From Methylorubrum rhodinum (GTDB lineage: Bacteria; Pseudomonadota; Alphaproteobacteria; Rhizobiales; Beijerinckiaceae), in assembly GCF_014199935.1 (NCBI RefSeq), contig NZ_JACHOP010000005.1, positions 186,001-250,000 of the forward strand: a stretch of DNA of 64,000 nt. The letters are read 5' to 3'. The notes beneath the pieces are model-generated. The model searched no databases, was not told the origin of the DNA, and saw only the letters and a program-made list of their open reading frames with translations. Below, piece after piece: positions 26,253-35,196 of this stretch; the stretch's first letter is position 1; every line of letters begins with the position of its first letter. Made by a program: the position numbers and the translations under genes.

Positions 26253-27692
26253 TCAAGCATCCAGCACCCAGGTGTCCTTGGTGCCGCCGCCCTGGCTCGA
26301 ATTGACCACGAGCGAGCCCTCCTTCAGGGCGACGCGGGTCAGCCCGCCCGGCACGATGCGGATCTCGTCGGCGCCCGCCAGCACGAACGGGCGCAGGTCG
26401 ACGTGGCGCGGGGCGACGCCCGAGGCCACGAAGGTCGGGCAGGTCGAGAGCGAGAGCGTCGGCTGGGCGATGAAGTTGTCGGGCGCGTGCCGGAGCTTCT
26501 TGGCGAACTCGTCGATCTCGCGCTTGGTCGCGTGCGGCCCCACCAGCATGCCGTAGCCGCCCGAGCCGTTGACCTCCTTCACCACGAGGTCCTTCAGATT
26601 GTCCATCACGTAGGAGAACGCCTCCCGCTCGCGGCAGCGATGGGTCGGCACGTTGTGCAGGATCGGCTCCTCGCCGGTGAAGAATTTCACGATTTCCGGC
26701 ATGTAGCTGTAGACGGCCTTGTCGTCGGAGATGCCGGTGCCGACGGCATTCGACAGCGTCACGTTCCCGCGCTCGTAGGCGTTCATCAGTCCCGGAACGC
26801 CGAGCACGGAATCGGGCCGGAACACCAGCGGATCCAAGAAGTCGTCGTCGAGGCGGCGGTAGATCACGTCGACCCGGCGCGGGCCTTCGGTGGTGCGCAT
26901 GTAGACGACGTCGTCCTTGGTGAAGAGGTCGCCCGCCTCCACCAGCTCGACGCCGAGCTTGTCGGCCAGGAACGAGTGCTCGTAGAAGGCCGAGTTGTAG
27001 CGCCCCGGCGTCAGCAGCACGACGGTGGGATCGCGCGTGGCCGATTGCGGCGCGAGGCTGCGCAGGGTCGCCAGCAGGGCGTCCGGATAGTTCTCGACCG
27101 GCGCGACGCGGTGGCGCGAGAACAGCTCGGGGAAGAGCCGCATCATCACCTCGCGGTTCTCCAGCATGTAGGAGACGCCGGAGGGCGTGCGGGCGTTGTC
27201 TTCGAGGACGAAGAAGTCGTTCTCGCCGGTCCTCACGATGTCGATGCCGGCGATGTGGACGTAGAGGTCGTGCGGCACGTCGAAGGCGCGCATCTCCATG
27301 CGGTAATGCGGATTGCGGTAGACGAGGTCGGGCGGAATGACCCCGGCCTTGATGCATTCCTCGGCGCCGTAGATGTCGTTGATGAAGGCGTTGAGCGCGG
27401 TGACCCGCTGCTTGAGCCCGCGCTCCAGGAAATCCCACTCGGGCTTCGTCAGCACCCGGGGAATGATGTCGAACGGGATCAGCCGCTCGGTCGATTCGTT
27501 GGCGCCGTAGACCGCGAAGGTGATGCCGATGCGCCGAAACAACATCTCGGCCTGGCTGCGGCGGGTGTTGAAATGCTCCGGGGAGGTCTTGTCGAGCCAG
27601 CTTTTCAGGATGTCGTAGGCCTGCCGCACGACGGCCGGATCGGCCTGGCCGGCCCCGCCCCCGTTCATCTCGTCGAACGCCGTGTGCGCCAT
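26253..27692 (-). CDS. Circularly permuted ATP-grasp ligase of the Anbu cluster
   Basis: A 479-residue COG2308 (CP_ATPgrasp) protein. Characteristic stretches are IPFDIIPRVLTKPEWDFLERG, FVLEDNARTPSGVSYMLENR, the SNAVGTGISDDKAVYSYMP region, VVKEVNGSGGYGMLVG (nucleotide-binding) and, near the end, VVNSSQGGGTKDTWVLDA. ATP-grasp enzymes join a carboxylate to an amine or thiol, so formation of a peptide-like bond is predicted. Start ATG 27692 has GGGAGGGG nine bases upstream. It is the likely first gene of this operon. Confidence 0.92.
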   Translation of the reverse strand: MAHTAFDEMNGGGAGQADPAVVRQAYDILKSWLDKTSPEHFNTRRSQAEMLFRRIGITFAVYGANESTERLIPFDIIPRVLTKPEWDFLERGLKQRVTALNAFINDIYGAEECIKAGVIPPDLVYRNPHYRMEMRAFDVPHDLYVHIAGIDIVRTGENDFFVLEDNARTPSGVSYMLENREVMMRLFPELFSRHRVAPVENYPDALLATLRSLAPQSATRDPTVVLLTPGRYNSAFYEHSFLADKLGVELVEAGDLFTKDDVVYMRTTEGPRRVDVIYRRLDDDFLDPLVFRPDSVLGVPGLMNAYERGNVTLSNAVGTGISDDKAVYSYMPEIVKFFTGEEPILHNVPTHRCREREAFSYVMDNLKDLVVKEVNGSGGYGMLVGPHATKREIDEFAKKLRHAPDNFIAQPTLSLSTCPTFVASGVAPRHVDLRPFVLAGADEIRIVPGGLTRVALKEGSLVVNSSQGGGTKDTWVLDA

Positions 27693-27917
27693 CCGCGCCA
27701 CCCCTCCCATCATCTGCCGTCGGACCGGAGCAAGAGGCAGGCCACGGCGACGGTTGGAGCCTTGCCCCGCCCGCCGTCCCTGCTTCCCGTGCGGCGACGT
27801 TTCGAGGGAACTAGAGCATCGGCCCGAAAGGTGGATGCCGGCTTGTCAGAAGAAGCCGATGCGGCACAGGAATCGATCGGATCGGCGGCGCAGGCCCATC
27901 CCCGCAGGGCTAACGAT

Positions 27918-28643
27918 TCAGCCCGCCCCGTCGCCGCCGGCCAGGATGTCGGCGAGGAAGGCCGGCACGGTCTCGCTCGCCGGCCCGAGGCGGGTCTTGG
28001 CGAACATTCCGGCATTGTCGGCGGCCTCGAGGTTCAGCGCCAGTGTCGGGATGGCGAATTCCCGCGCCTGCGCGGCGTAGCCCGCCGCCGGATAGACCGC
28101 CCCCGAGGTGCCGATCGCCACGAACAGGTCGGACTTGAGCAGCGCGTCCTCGATCGCGTCGAGGTGCTTGGGCATCTCGCCGAACCACACCACGTCCGGG
28201 CGCATCGAGCCGCGCGTTCCGCAACTCGGGCAGGGCGTCTCGACCGACAGGTCCTCCCGCCACGCCTGAACCGCCCCGCAGGCCGTGCAGCGTGCCTTCA
28301 GCAACTCGCCGTGGATGTGGACGACCTCGCGCGAGCCCGCCCGCTCGTGCAGGTCATCGACGTTCTGCGTGCACAGAAACAGCCGGCCGCCACGCGCCGT
28401 CAGCTCCGCTTCCAGCCGTGCGAGGGCGGCGTGGGCGGGGTTGGGCTCGGCCTTCATCGCGTCGCGGCGGCGCATGTTATAGAAGTCGTGAACCACCACC
28501 GGATCGGCGGCGAAGGCCTCGGGTGTGGCGAGCTTCATCGGATCGAACCGGCTCCACACCCCGCCGCGGTCGCGAAACGTGCCGAGCCCGCTCTCGGCGG
28601 AGATGCCGGCGCCTGTCAGCACGAAGATATTCTGGATGTCCAT
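27918..28643 (-). CDS. cobB: Sirtuin NAD-dependent protein deacylase (class III, CobB type)
   Basis: A 241-residue sirtuin. The NAD motif is LTGAGISAESGLGTFRD, followed by TQNVDDLHERAG with the catalytic His in VHIHGELL, and zinc ligands in CTAC and CPSC. The Tyr-x-x-Arg of FYNMRRRD is the pair that recognises succinyl/malonyl lysine in class III sirtuins such as E. coli CobB. It removes acyl groups from lysines, for example on acyl-CoA synthetases. ATG 28643 sits at the start of the Rossmann fold. Confidence 0.92.
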   Translation of the reverse strand: MDIQNIFVLTGAGISAESGLGTFRDRGGVWSRFDPMKLATPEAFAADPVVVHDFYNMRRRDAMKAEPNPAHAALARLEAELTARGGRLFLCTQNVDDLHERAGSREVVHIHGELLKARCTACGAVQAWREDLSVETPCPSCGTRGSMRPDVVWFGEMPKHLDAIEDALLKSDLFVAIGTSGAVYPAAGYAAQAREFAIPTLALNLEAADNAGMFAKTRLGPASETVPAFLADILAGGDGAG

Positions 28644-28768
28644 CGTGCCCCGGCGACGGAAGTTTGCATTCGGCCTCTGGCCGGTTCCGTCGGCAGGCTG
28701 ACGGAGATGAGCCTGACCCGCAAGTCTCGTTCCTCGGCCGTCTCGACCCGAGCCGGGCGGTCGCGCGG

Positions 28769-29191
28769 CTATTTCGACGACAGCAGTTCCAACTCCGGGA
28801 ACGGCGTGAACGGCGTCTTGCATCGCGATCCGAACATGTCCGCGTAGTTGCTCATTCTCATCGACATGCCCCGCGGTCCCTCGATCAGCTGTGCCGAAAT
28901 GTCGAGGTCGCGCACGCCCGTCACGTCATTCTTGACCGTCACTTTCGCGCAGATGATGTCGCTCCCTTTATCCCTCTCCGGAATCGTGATCTGGGCGTTG
29001 CTGTAGGATCGCTTGCCGACAAGCCAGTTGTCCGCGCCGAAACCGTTGCTCGTCGCGATCAGCTTGGCGAACATCAGCCTCAATTCCTGATCCCGGAACT
29101 TCGACTGCTCGACCGTGAGGGGCGCGAGCGGCGTCGAGGCGCAGCCGCCGAGGAAGGCGGCGACGCCGAGGAGGAGTGGTTTTCGGAGCAC
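28769..29191 (-). CDS. Small putative lipoprotein
   Basis: About 140 residues. The N-terminus is a lipoprotein signal, LLLGVAAFLGGCAS, with Cys as the lipidation site, so the mature protein is membrane anchored in the periplasm. The rest has no recognised domain; it includes LMFAKLIATSNGFG and a mainly beta C-terminus. The GTG at 29191 gives a normal short n-region, but a longer frame is open to 29275 and neither start has a clear ribosome-binding site. Function unknown. Confidence 0.6.
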   Translation of the reverse strand: MLRKPLLLGVAAFLGGCASTPLAPLTVEQSKFRDQELRLMFAKLIATSNGFGADNWLVGKRSYSNAQITIPERDKGSDIICAKVTVKNDVTGVRDLDISAQLIEGPRGMSMRMSNYADMFGSRCKTPFTPFPELELLSSK

Positions 29192-29359
29192 GGGCGAGAA
29201 CCTGACGAGGGCGAACGCGCCCTCGTACCATGCCGCCCTGATTGCAACTGTGGCCGAACGGTTGCGCTTGGCCACATTCGCGAGATGCGGGGTTCGGCTT
29301 CGCGTTCAGCGCTTGGCGGCATCTCAGGATGAGGGGGGTGGGTGAGAGAACCCGTCCGG

Positions 29360-30706
29360 CTACGCTTCCGCCACCTTCTGCGCCAGCACCTTGTCGATCC
29401 GCCGCCCGTCCATGTCGACCACCTCGATGCGCCAGCCCTGCGCCTCGATGGAATCGCCCTCGGTCGGGATGCGGCCGAGCTGGACGATGAAGAAGCCGGC
29501 GAAGGTGGAAAAATCGTCCGAGCGCGGCTTCTCGGTGAAGCCCAGGCGGTCGAAGGCGTCGGCCGCCGGCATCATGCCGTCGATGAGGAGCGAGCCGTCC
29601 TCGCGCTCGACCACCATCTTCTCCTCGCCGGGCTCGGGGATCTCGCCGGCCATGGCCTCCAGGAGGTCGGTCTGGGTGACGATGCCCTCCAGGCTGCCGT
29701 ACTCGTCCACCACGATCGCCATGCGCACCGGCTTGGTCTGGAACATCTCCAGCACCTTCAGGATCGCCAGCCCCTCGTGGACCACGATCGGCTCGCGGGT
29801 CGCGGCCTTCACGTCCAGCGGCTTGCCGTCGAGGAACTGGTCGAGCAGGTCCTGCTTGCGCAGCACGCCGACCACGTCGTCGATCTGGCCGCGGCTCACC
29901 ACGATCTGCTCGTGGCGGCAGGCGCGCACCGCCTCGATCCGCTCCTCCTGGGAATCGCCGAGATCGACCCAGTCGACCTCGTTGCGCGGCGTCATGATCT
30001 CGCGGATGCGCCGCTCGCCGATGGCGAGGATGCGGGCCACCGCGTCCTCCTGCGCCTCGTGCAGCAGGCCGGCCTCGTGGCTCGCGGTGACGAGCAGGCT
30101 GAGTTCCGCCGGGGACGGCAGGTGGCCGTCGCCCTCGCCGGGGCGCAGGCCGAGCAGCCGCAGCACGCCGTTGCCGAGCCCGTTGAGGAAGTGGATCGCC
30201 GGGCCGAAGATCAGCAGAAAGATGCCGAGCGGGCGCACAATGACGAGCGCCGTGCGCTCGCTGCGCTGGAGCGCGAGGCTTTTGGGCGCCAGCTCGCCCA
30301 GCACGATGTGCAGGGTGGTGATGATCGCGAACGCCAGCACGACGGCGAGCGTATGCGTGGTGACGCCCGCCGCCATCGGCGGCAGCCACGCGAAGGCCGG
30401 CTCGATCAGGTGGGCGAGCGCCGGCTCGCCGACCCAGCCGAGCGCCAGCGACGAGAGGGTGATGCCGAGTTGGGTCGCGGCGAGATGCGCGTCGAGCCGG
30501 TCGGTGGCGCGCTGGAGCGCCCTGGCGTTCAGCCGCCCCTCGTTGACGAGTTCGGCGATCCGGCTGCGCCGCACCGCCACGAGGGAGAATTCCGCCGCGA
30601 CGAAGAAGCCGTTGGCGAGGACGAGGGCGACGACGGCCAGGAGGCCGAGCGCCGAAGACCAGAGACCGTCGGAAATCGTGCCCTCCCGGGGCGATGCCGC
30701 ATCCAC
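29360..30706 (-). CDS. CNNM/CBS-domain membrane protein (hemolysin/CorC family)
   Basis: About 448 residues. The N-terminal DUF21/CNNM region has several membrane helices (LGLLAVVALVLANGFFVAAEF, then helices around LAVVLAFAIITTLHIVLGE). Two CBS domains follow (from MTPRNEVDWVDLGD and PIVVHEGLAILKVLEMF), then a C-terminal CorC/HlyC domain (TFAGFFIVQLGRIPTEGD). Family members are implicated in Mg/Co transport or membrane sensing; 'hemolysin' is historical. The start is uncertain; GTG 30706 just precedes the first helix. Confidence 0.85.
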   Translation of the reverse strand: MDAASPREGTISDGLWSSALGLLAVVALVLANGFFVAAEFSLVAVRRSRIAELVNEGRLNARALQRATDRLDAHLAATQLGITLSSLALGWVGEPALAHLIEPAFAWLPPMAAGVTTHTLAVVLAFAIITTLHIVLGELAPKSLALQRSERTALVIVRPLGIFLLIFGPAIHFLNGLGNGVLRLLGLRPGEGDGHLPSPAELSLLVTASHEAGLLHEAQEDAVARILAIGERRIREIMTPRNEVDWVDLGDSQEERIEAVRACRHEQIVVSRGQIDDVVGVLRKQDLLDQFLDGKPLDVKAATREPIVVHEGLAILKVLEMFQTKPVRMAIVVDEYGSLEGIVTQTDLLEAMAGEIPEPGEEKMVVEREDGSLLIDGMMPAADAFDRLGFTEKPRSDDFSTFAGFFIVQLGRIPTEGDSIEAQGWRIEVVDMDGRRIDKVLAQKVAEA

Positions 30707-30905
30707 CGACCGCACGGGTCGGCGGCAGCGAGCATTAAGGCCGAACCCGGCGGCGGGGGAAGGGGTTCGACGGCAATCGGCATGGGGCGGATGCACCCGC
30801 CGTCGCGCAGGCCGCCATGCGCGCGGCCATTTTTTCGCTCCCCGGCTCCGGCATCGACGGTGTAGGGACCGGGCGCGTTCCCCTCGCCGTGACGAAGGAC
30901 CAGTC

Positions 30906-33900
30906 GTGATCAAGCTGCCGAGGCTGCTTCGGCCGAAACGCCGCGACGCCGCTTGGGCGCGACCCTTCTTCGACGCGGACTTCTACCGCGCGGAATATCC
31001 CGACGTGGCCGCGGGCGGGATGGACCCGCTCCTGCACTACCTCGATCACGGCTGGCGCGAGGGCCGCAACCCCTCGGCCGTGTTCGCGACGCTCTACTAC
31101 GCCGACCGCCACTTGGATGGCGGCGTGCCGCAGAACCCGCTGCTCCACTACGCACGGCTCTCTCCGCCTGAGCGGCTGCGGGTACCGACCCGGCCGGGGC
31201 CGGACTTCTGCGCGATCCAGGCCGAGGTGATCGCGCCCTATTTCGACGCCCGCTTCTACGCCCGCGTCGCCGGTCTGGAAGAGGGGGGGGAGGACCCGCT
31301 CACCCATTACCTCGCGAAGGGCTGGCGGCGCGGGCTCAATCCCAACGACGCGTTCGACGGCACCGCCTACCTGCAGGCCCACGCCCATGTGCGGCGCCTC
31401 GACGTCAGCCCGTTCTACCATTTCGTCTCGACCCGGCGGCTGAACCCGGGGCAAGCGGACCTGCCCGAGCGGCGGGCCACGGGGGAGGCGGCCCGGCTCC
31501 CGCCCGATCCGGCGGATGCCACCGACGCGCAGATCTACGAGGCCGTCGCCGCCGAGTTCGACAAGGCGTATTACCTCGACCGCAACGCCGACATCCGCCA
31601 TTCCGGCGTCGATCCGATCCGCCACTTCCTCGATTTCGGGGTGCGCGAGGATCGCGATCCGAACCCGCACTTTTCCCTGCGCTTCTACCGCTCGCAGTAC
31701 CGCCGCGAGATCGCTCCCGGCGTGAACCCGTTCTTCCACTACCTCGCGGTGGGGCGGGGGCGCGGCTTCAAGCCGAACGCCTACGGCCGCGGGCCCTGGC
31801 CGGCGCAGGTCGCGCCGAGCGAGGCGGAGTGGGGGCAGGTGCGGTCCGCGGCCGCTCTCGACGGGGCGCGGGTTGTCCTGATCATGCCGGTCTACAAGGG
31901 GATCGACGACACCCTGCGGGCCATCCACTCGGTGCTGAGCGCCGCCCAGGCGACGCCGTTCGCGCTCGTCGTGATCGACGATTGCAGCCCCGAGCCGGCG
32001 CTCTCGACGGCGCTAGCGGACCTCGCCGGACGCGGCCTGTTCGTCCTCGAAAAAAATGCCGAGAACCTCGGCTTCGTGCGCACCTGCAACCGCGGCCTGG
32101 AACTGGCCGCGGGGCGGGACGTGGTGCTGCTGAATGCCGACATCGTCGTCTTCGGCGACTGGCTCGACCGCCTGCTCTGGCATGCCGGGAACGACCCGAG
32201 CATCGCCACGGTGACGCCGTTCTCCAACAACGCCACGATCTGCAGCTATCCGGTCTTCTGCATCGACAACCAGACGCAGCTGGAGGTCGGCCCGGCCGAG
32301 ATCGACACCTTCGCGCGTGTCTGCAACGCCCGAACGCGTTCGCCCGTGCCGACGGGGGTCGGCTTCTGCTTCTACATGCGCCGGGCCGTGATCGACGCGG
32401 TCGGCCCCCTCGACGCCGAGACCTTCGGGCGCGGCTACGGCGAGGAGAACGACTTCTGCATGCGGGCGCTCAAGGCCGGCTTCTCCAACGTGCTCGCCCA
32501 CGACGTGTTCGTGTTCCACTCCGGCTCGGTCTCGTTCGGGGCGCTCATCGCCACCAAGGGCGCCGACATCTTCCGCACGGTGCTGACCAAGCACGCCGAC
32601 TACCAGCGGCGGATCGAGACCCATATCCAGGTCGATCCGGCCCGCTTCGCGCGGCGCCGCCTCGACCATTACCGCTTCGCTCGGCGCGCCACGGCGGTGC
32701 CCGGCCGACGCGTCGCGCTCATCGTCACCCACGATTTCGGCGGCGGCATCGAGACCCATGTCGAGGCAATGAGCGCGCGGCTGGCGCAGGCCGGGCTCGA
32801 CGCCGTCTACCTGCGCACCGACGGCCTCACCGGCGTGCGGGCCGATCTGCCGGAGGCGAGCCGCATCGACTTCCCGGCCTCGGTTCTGGAGCCGGTCTCG
32901 ATTCCCCACGAGATCGACTTCGTCGCCGAGCTGATCGGCTGGCTCGATCCGGCCCTCGTCCACGTCCACTCGCTCGCCGGGCTCGACTGGCCCTCGACGC
33001 TCGCTCTGATGGGGCTGATCCGGGGCCTGCCGACGGACTACGACGCGACGCTGCACGACTATTCGGCCGTCTGCCATCGCAACCACCTCGTGCGGCCGGA
33101 GGGTGTCTATTGCGGGCTGCCCGCGCCGTCGATCTGCCGCGACTGCATCCGCCTCGACGACGATCCCGAGAGCCCACCGCCCGATCCCGACGAGCGCCGC
33201 CGCGCCTTCGCCGATTTTCTGGGAGGCGCGCGGCGCGTCTTCGCGCCCTCGCGCGATCTCGCCGCGCGCATCGAGGGGGCGCTCGGGCTCGAAGGCATCG
33301 CGCTGCGCCCGCACGAGGAGGCGCTGCCCGAGGCGCCGCCGCGCTCGGAGACGCGCCGTGACGGGCCCCTGCGGGTGGCGGTGATCGGCTCGATCGGCGT
33401 CCACAAGGGCTTCGACGTCGTCCACGACCTCGCCCTCGACGCGCAGTTGCGGGGCCTGCCGATTCACTACACGATCATCGGACACAGCTACGCCATCAAG
33501 GCGATGGAGGCGGTCGGCGTGCGCGAGACCGGCCGCTACGGCAGCGACGCGGCGGCGCTCGCCGAGATCGCCCGGCTCGATCCCGACCTGATCCTGCTGC
33601 CCTCGATCTGGCCGGAGACCTACTGCTACACGCTCTCGCTGGCGCTGGCCGCTCGCGTGCCCCCGGCGGTGTTCGATCTCGGCGCGCAAGCCGAGCGGCT
33701 GGCGGAACTCGGCCAGGGTGTTCGCCTCGATCCGATGCTGGTCGGCAATCCGCAAGCGCTCAACGCGGCCTTGCTGGCGCTGCCGCTCGAGGCGTTGCGT
33801 GCCGCGCAACCGGCCTTCCGCCCGGCCGCCTACCCGCGGATTCTGGAGGACTATTACGGCCTCCTCGGCGCGGCGGCGGAGGAACGGGCCGGAGCGGACA

Positions 33901-33914
33901 GGGGGCCTCCCTGA
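30906..33914 (+). CDS. Large two-domain glycosyltransferase (GT2 plus GT4-like) with N-terminal repeats
   Basis: A 1002-residue protein. Residues 1-300 hold about four copies of a repeat: FFDADFYRAEYPDVAAGGMD, YFDARFYARVAGLEE and EFDKAYYLDRNADIRHSGVD, each followed by 'DPL-HYL--GW-EGR-PN'. Residues 320-600 form a GT-A (GT2) domain with VVLIMPVYKGIDDTLRAI, VVIDDCSPE, VVLLNADIVVFGDW and GYGEENDFCMRA. Residues 610-990 resemble GT-B (GT4), with VTHDFGGGIETHVEAM and VIGSIGVHKGFDVVHDLA. It is likely cytoplasmic and involved in surface polysaccharide or rhamnan-type glycan synthesis. AAGGACC precedes the GTG start. No polysaccharide operon surrounds it. Confidence 0.87.
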   Translation: MIKLPRLLRPKRRDAAWARPFFDADFYRAEYPDVAAGGMDPLLHYLDHGWREGRNPSAVFATLYYADRHLDGGVPQNPLLHYARLSPPERLRVPTRPGPDFCAIQAEVIAPYFDARFYARVAGLEEGGEDPLTHYLAKGWRRGLNPNDAFDGTAYLQAHAHVRRLDVSPFYHFVSTRRLNPGQADLPERRATGEAARLPPDPADATDAQIYEAVAAEFDKAYYLDRNADIRHSGVDPIRHFLDFGVREDRDPNPHFSLRFYRSQYRREIAPGVNPFFHYLAVGRGRGFKPNAYGRGPWPAQVAPSEAEWGQVRSAAALDGARVVLIMPVYKGIDDTLRAIHSVLSAAQATPFALVVIDDCSPEPALSTALADLAGRGLFVLEKNAENLGFVRTCNRGLELAAGRDVVLLNADIVVFGDWLDRLLWHAGNDPSIATVTPFSNNATICSYPVFCIDNQTQLEVGPAEIDTFARVCNARTRSPVPTGVGFCFYMRRAVIDAVGPLDAETFGRGYGEENDFCMRALKAGFSNVLAHDVFVFHSGSVSFGALIATKGADIFRTVLTKHADYQRRIETHIQVDPARFARRRLDHYRFARRATAVPGRRVALIVTHDFGGGIETHVEAMSARLAQAGLDAVYLRTDGLTGVRADLPEASRIDFPASVLEPVSIPHEIDFVAELIGWLDPALVHVHSLAGLDWPSTLALMGLIRGLPTDYDATLHDYSAVCHRNHLVRPEGVYCGLPAPSICRDCIRLDDDPESPPPDPDERRRAFADFLGGARRVFAPSRDLAARIEGALGLEGIALRPHEEALPEAPPRSETRRDGPLRVAVIGSIGVHKGFDVVHDLALDAQLRGLPIHYTIIGHSYAIKAMEAVGVRETGRYGSDAAALAEIARLDPDLILLPSIWPETYCYTLSLALAARVPPAVFDLGAQAERLAELGQGVRLDPMLVGNPQALNAALLALPLEALRAAQPAFRPAAYPRILEDYYGLLGAAAEERAGADRGPP

Positions 33915-33974
33915 TCCCGAGGGGGGGCCGCGCTCACGTCACGCGATCCCGATCGACCTCCGCTCGACCACGAC

Positions 33975-34108
33975 CGTCAATCCGGAGCCGCGTCGCGGAA
34001 CCCGGATCCCACCCGTGAGGCGCGGCATCACACGGCGTCGTGGCCCGTCGTGGATTGCATGCCTCCGGGTCCGGGTTCGCTTGTCGGCGCCCCGGAATGA
34101 CGGAGGTT
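33975..34108. repeat. Palindromic repeat, family D, copy 2
   Basis: GTCAATCCGGAGCCGCG at the left and GCGCCCCGGAATGACGG at the right, with GGAACCCGGATCCC and GTGGATTGCATGCCTCCGGG inside. The remaining bases of the 33915-34297 gap hold no supported gene. Confidence 0.7.
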
Positions 34109-34297
34109 CAGGGGTCGAAATGGCAGGCACAGCGTTCGATCCAGCCCACCAACCCGTACGCGGAGGCTCAGGCCCCGCGGCCCCTCCCTTAACATCCATT
34201 CATTTACGAGCCCGGCGGTCCGGGGCTACAACGGTCGAGCTTGGCCGAGTCGCGCGCGGCCTCGCCCAAGCGTTCGTTGCAAGCCAAGGGGACTCCC

Positions 34298-34525
34298 ATG
34301 ACCACGCAGAACCTCACCGTGACCGCCCGCGAGCGCGACACGCTCCTGGCGGCGTTGCGCTATTATCAGTTCTACCGGATGCAGGGTCACCCGTTCGACC
34401 CCCGGAAGGACGACCTGATCGACACCATCGCGGCGACCAGCGGCGATGCCCTCGATCTGGCGGAGGTCGACGACCTCTGCGCCGGCCTGCGCGGCAACGT
34501 GCACGCCCTGTCCGCGACGGGGTGA
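34298..34525 (+). CDS. Small hypothetical protein
   Basis: A 75-residue acidic protein starting MTTQNLTVTARERDTLLAAL, with YYQFYRMQGHPF in the middle and helical DLAEVDDLCAGLRG at the end. No signal peptide or membrane segment. The distribution of charged residues and an AAGGG before the ATG support coding. I do not recognise the family. Confidence 0.65.
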   Translation: MTTQNLTVTARERDTLLAALRYYQFYRMQGHPFDPRKDDLIDTIAATSGDALDLAEVDDLCAGLRGNVHALSATG

Positions 34526-34584
34526 CGAAACCGCCCTCGGAATGAACCGCAACGAAGCGGCGTCCGCGAATCCCGAGGAGGGGA

Positions 34585-34671
34585 TCAGGCGAGCACGGCG
34601 TTGAGGATCACGGCCGCACCCAGGCCGGCGACGAACACCGCGGCGAGAAGGGGCGCGTCCGCGGTGGTCAA
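34585..34671 (-). CDS. Putative single-pass membrane miniprotein
   Basis: A 28-residue frame with TTG start, a GGAG 8 bases upstream, and one hydrophobic helix (LLAAVFVAGLGAAVILNAVL). It overlaps the stop of the upstream small exported protein gene by four bases, the pattern of a translationally coupled pair. Coding status is uncertain. Confidence 0.4.
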   Translation of the reverse strand: MTTADAPLLAAVFVAGLGAAVILNAVLA

Positions 34672-34904
34672 CGGGAGGCTCCGCCCGCCGGGATGCCGAG
34701 GACGAGCGGCCGGCGGGCGTCGAACGACGAGGCCGCCGCCGTCTCGATGCGGGCGCTGACCGGACCGGCGCCGCCGGCCTGCGGCAGGCGATGGGTGAAA
34801 GTCTTCTCGCCCTGGGCGGGCACCGCCTCGACCACCGACGGAACCAGGGCCGCGTAGGCGCTCAGCACCGCACCGGCCGCCACGATCTTCAAAAGGTCCC
34901 GCAT
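34668..34904 (-). CDS. Small exported hypothetical protein
   Basis: A 78-residue protein with an N-terminal hydrophobic signal or anchor (LLKIVAAGAVLSAYAALVPS) and a polar remainder with ALPs, Gly and Arg (RLPQAGGAGPVSARIE). ATG 34904 is favoured because GGAGGGG lies nine bases upstream. It has no recognised domain; a secreted or membrane-tethered small protein is inferred. Confidence 0.6.
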   Translation of the reverse strand: MRDLLKIVAAGAVLSAYAALVPSVVEAVPAQGEKTFTHRLPQAGGAGPVSARIETAAASSFDARRPLVLGIPAGGASR

Positions 34905-35196
34905 GATGTCCACCCCTCCGGCCGGAGCCTTGGCGGCTCTCGTGTGTCCCGAGGCTTAGGCGGTCCGCATTGCCGACGCATTGCGCCAGCGCACATGGCG
35001 ACGACGCGTGAACGAGGCCGACGCAACATTCCCGAAACAGGCTGAACGAAACTTTTCACCGCGCGCCGCCGTACCGGGCCCGTCGCTGCGAGAGAGCCGT
35101 ACAACGGGGCCCCGCCGCGATCCGAAGGTCCTGGGAGGCCTTTCGTTCGGAGAGCAGGGCGGGGCATCCGCGACGGATGCTCCGCCCGTCCGGGCG

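Noticed and set aside
32013..33809. Long minus-strand frame within the glycosyltransferase gene
   Set aside because: Its translation is Arg/Gly/Glu-rich low-complexity sequence with no family pattern; the plus strand carries both GT domains.
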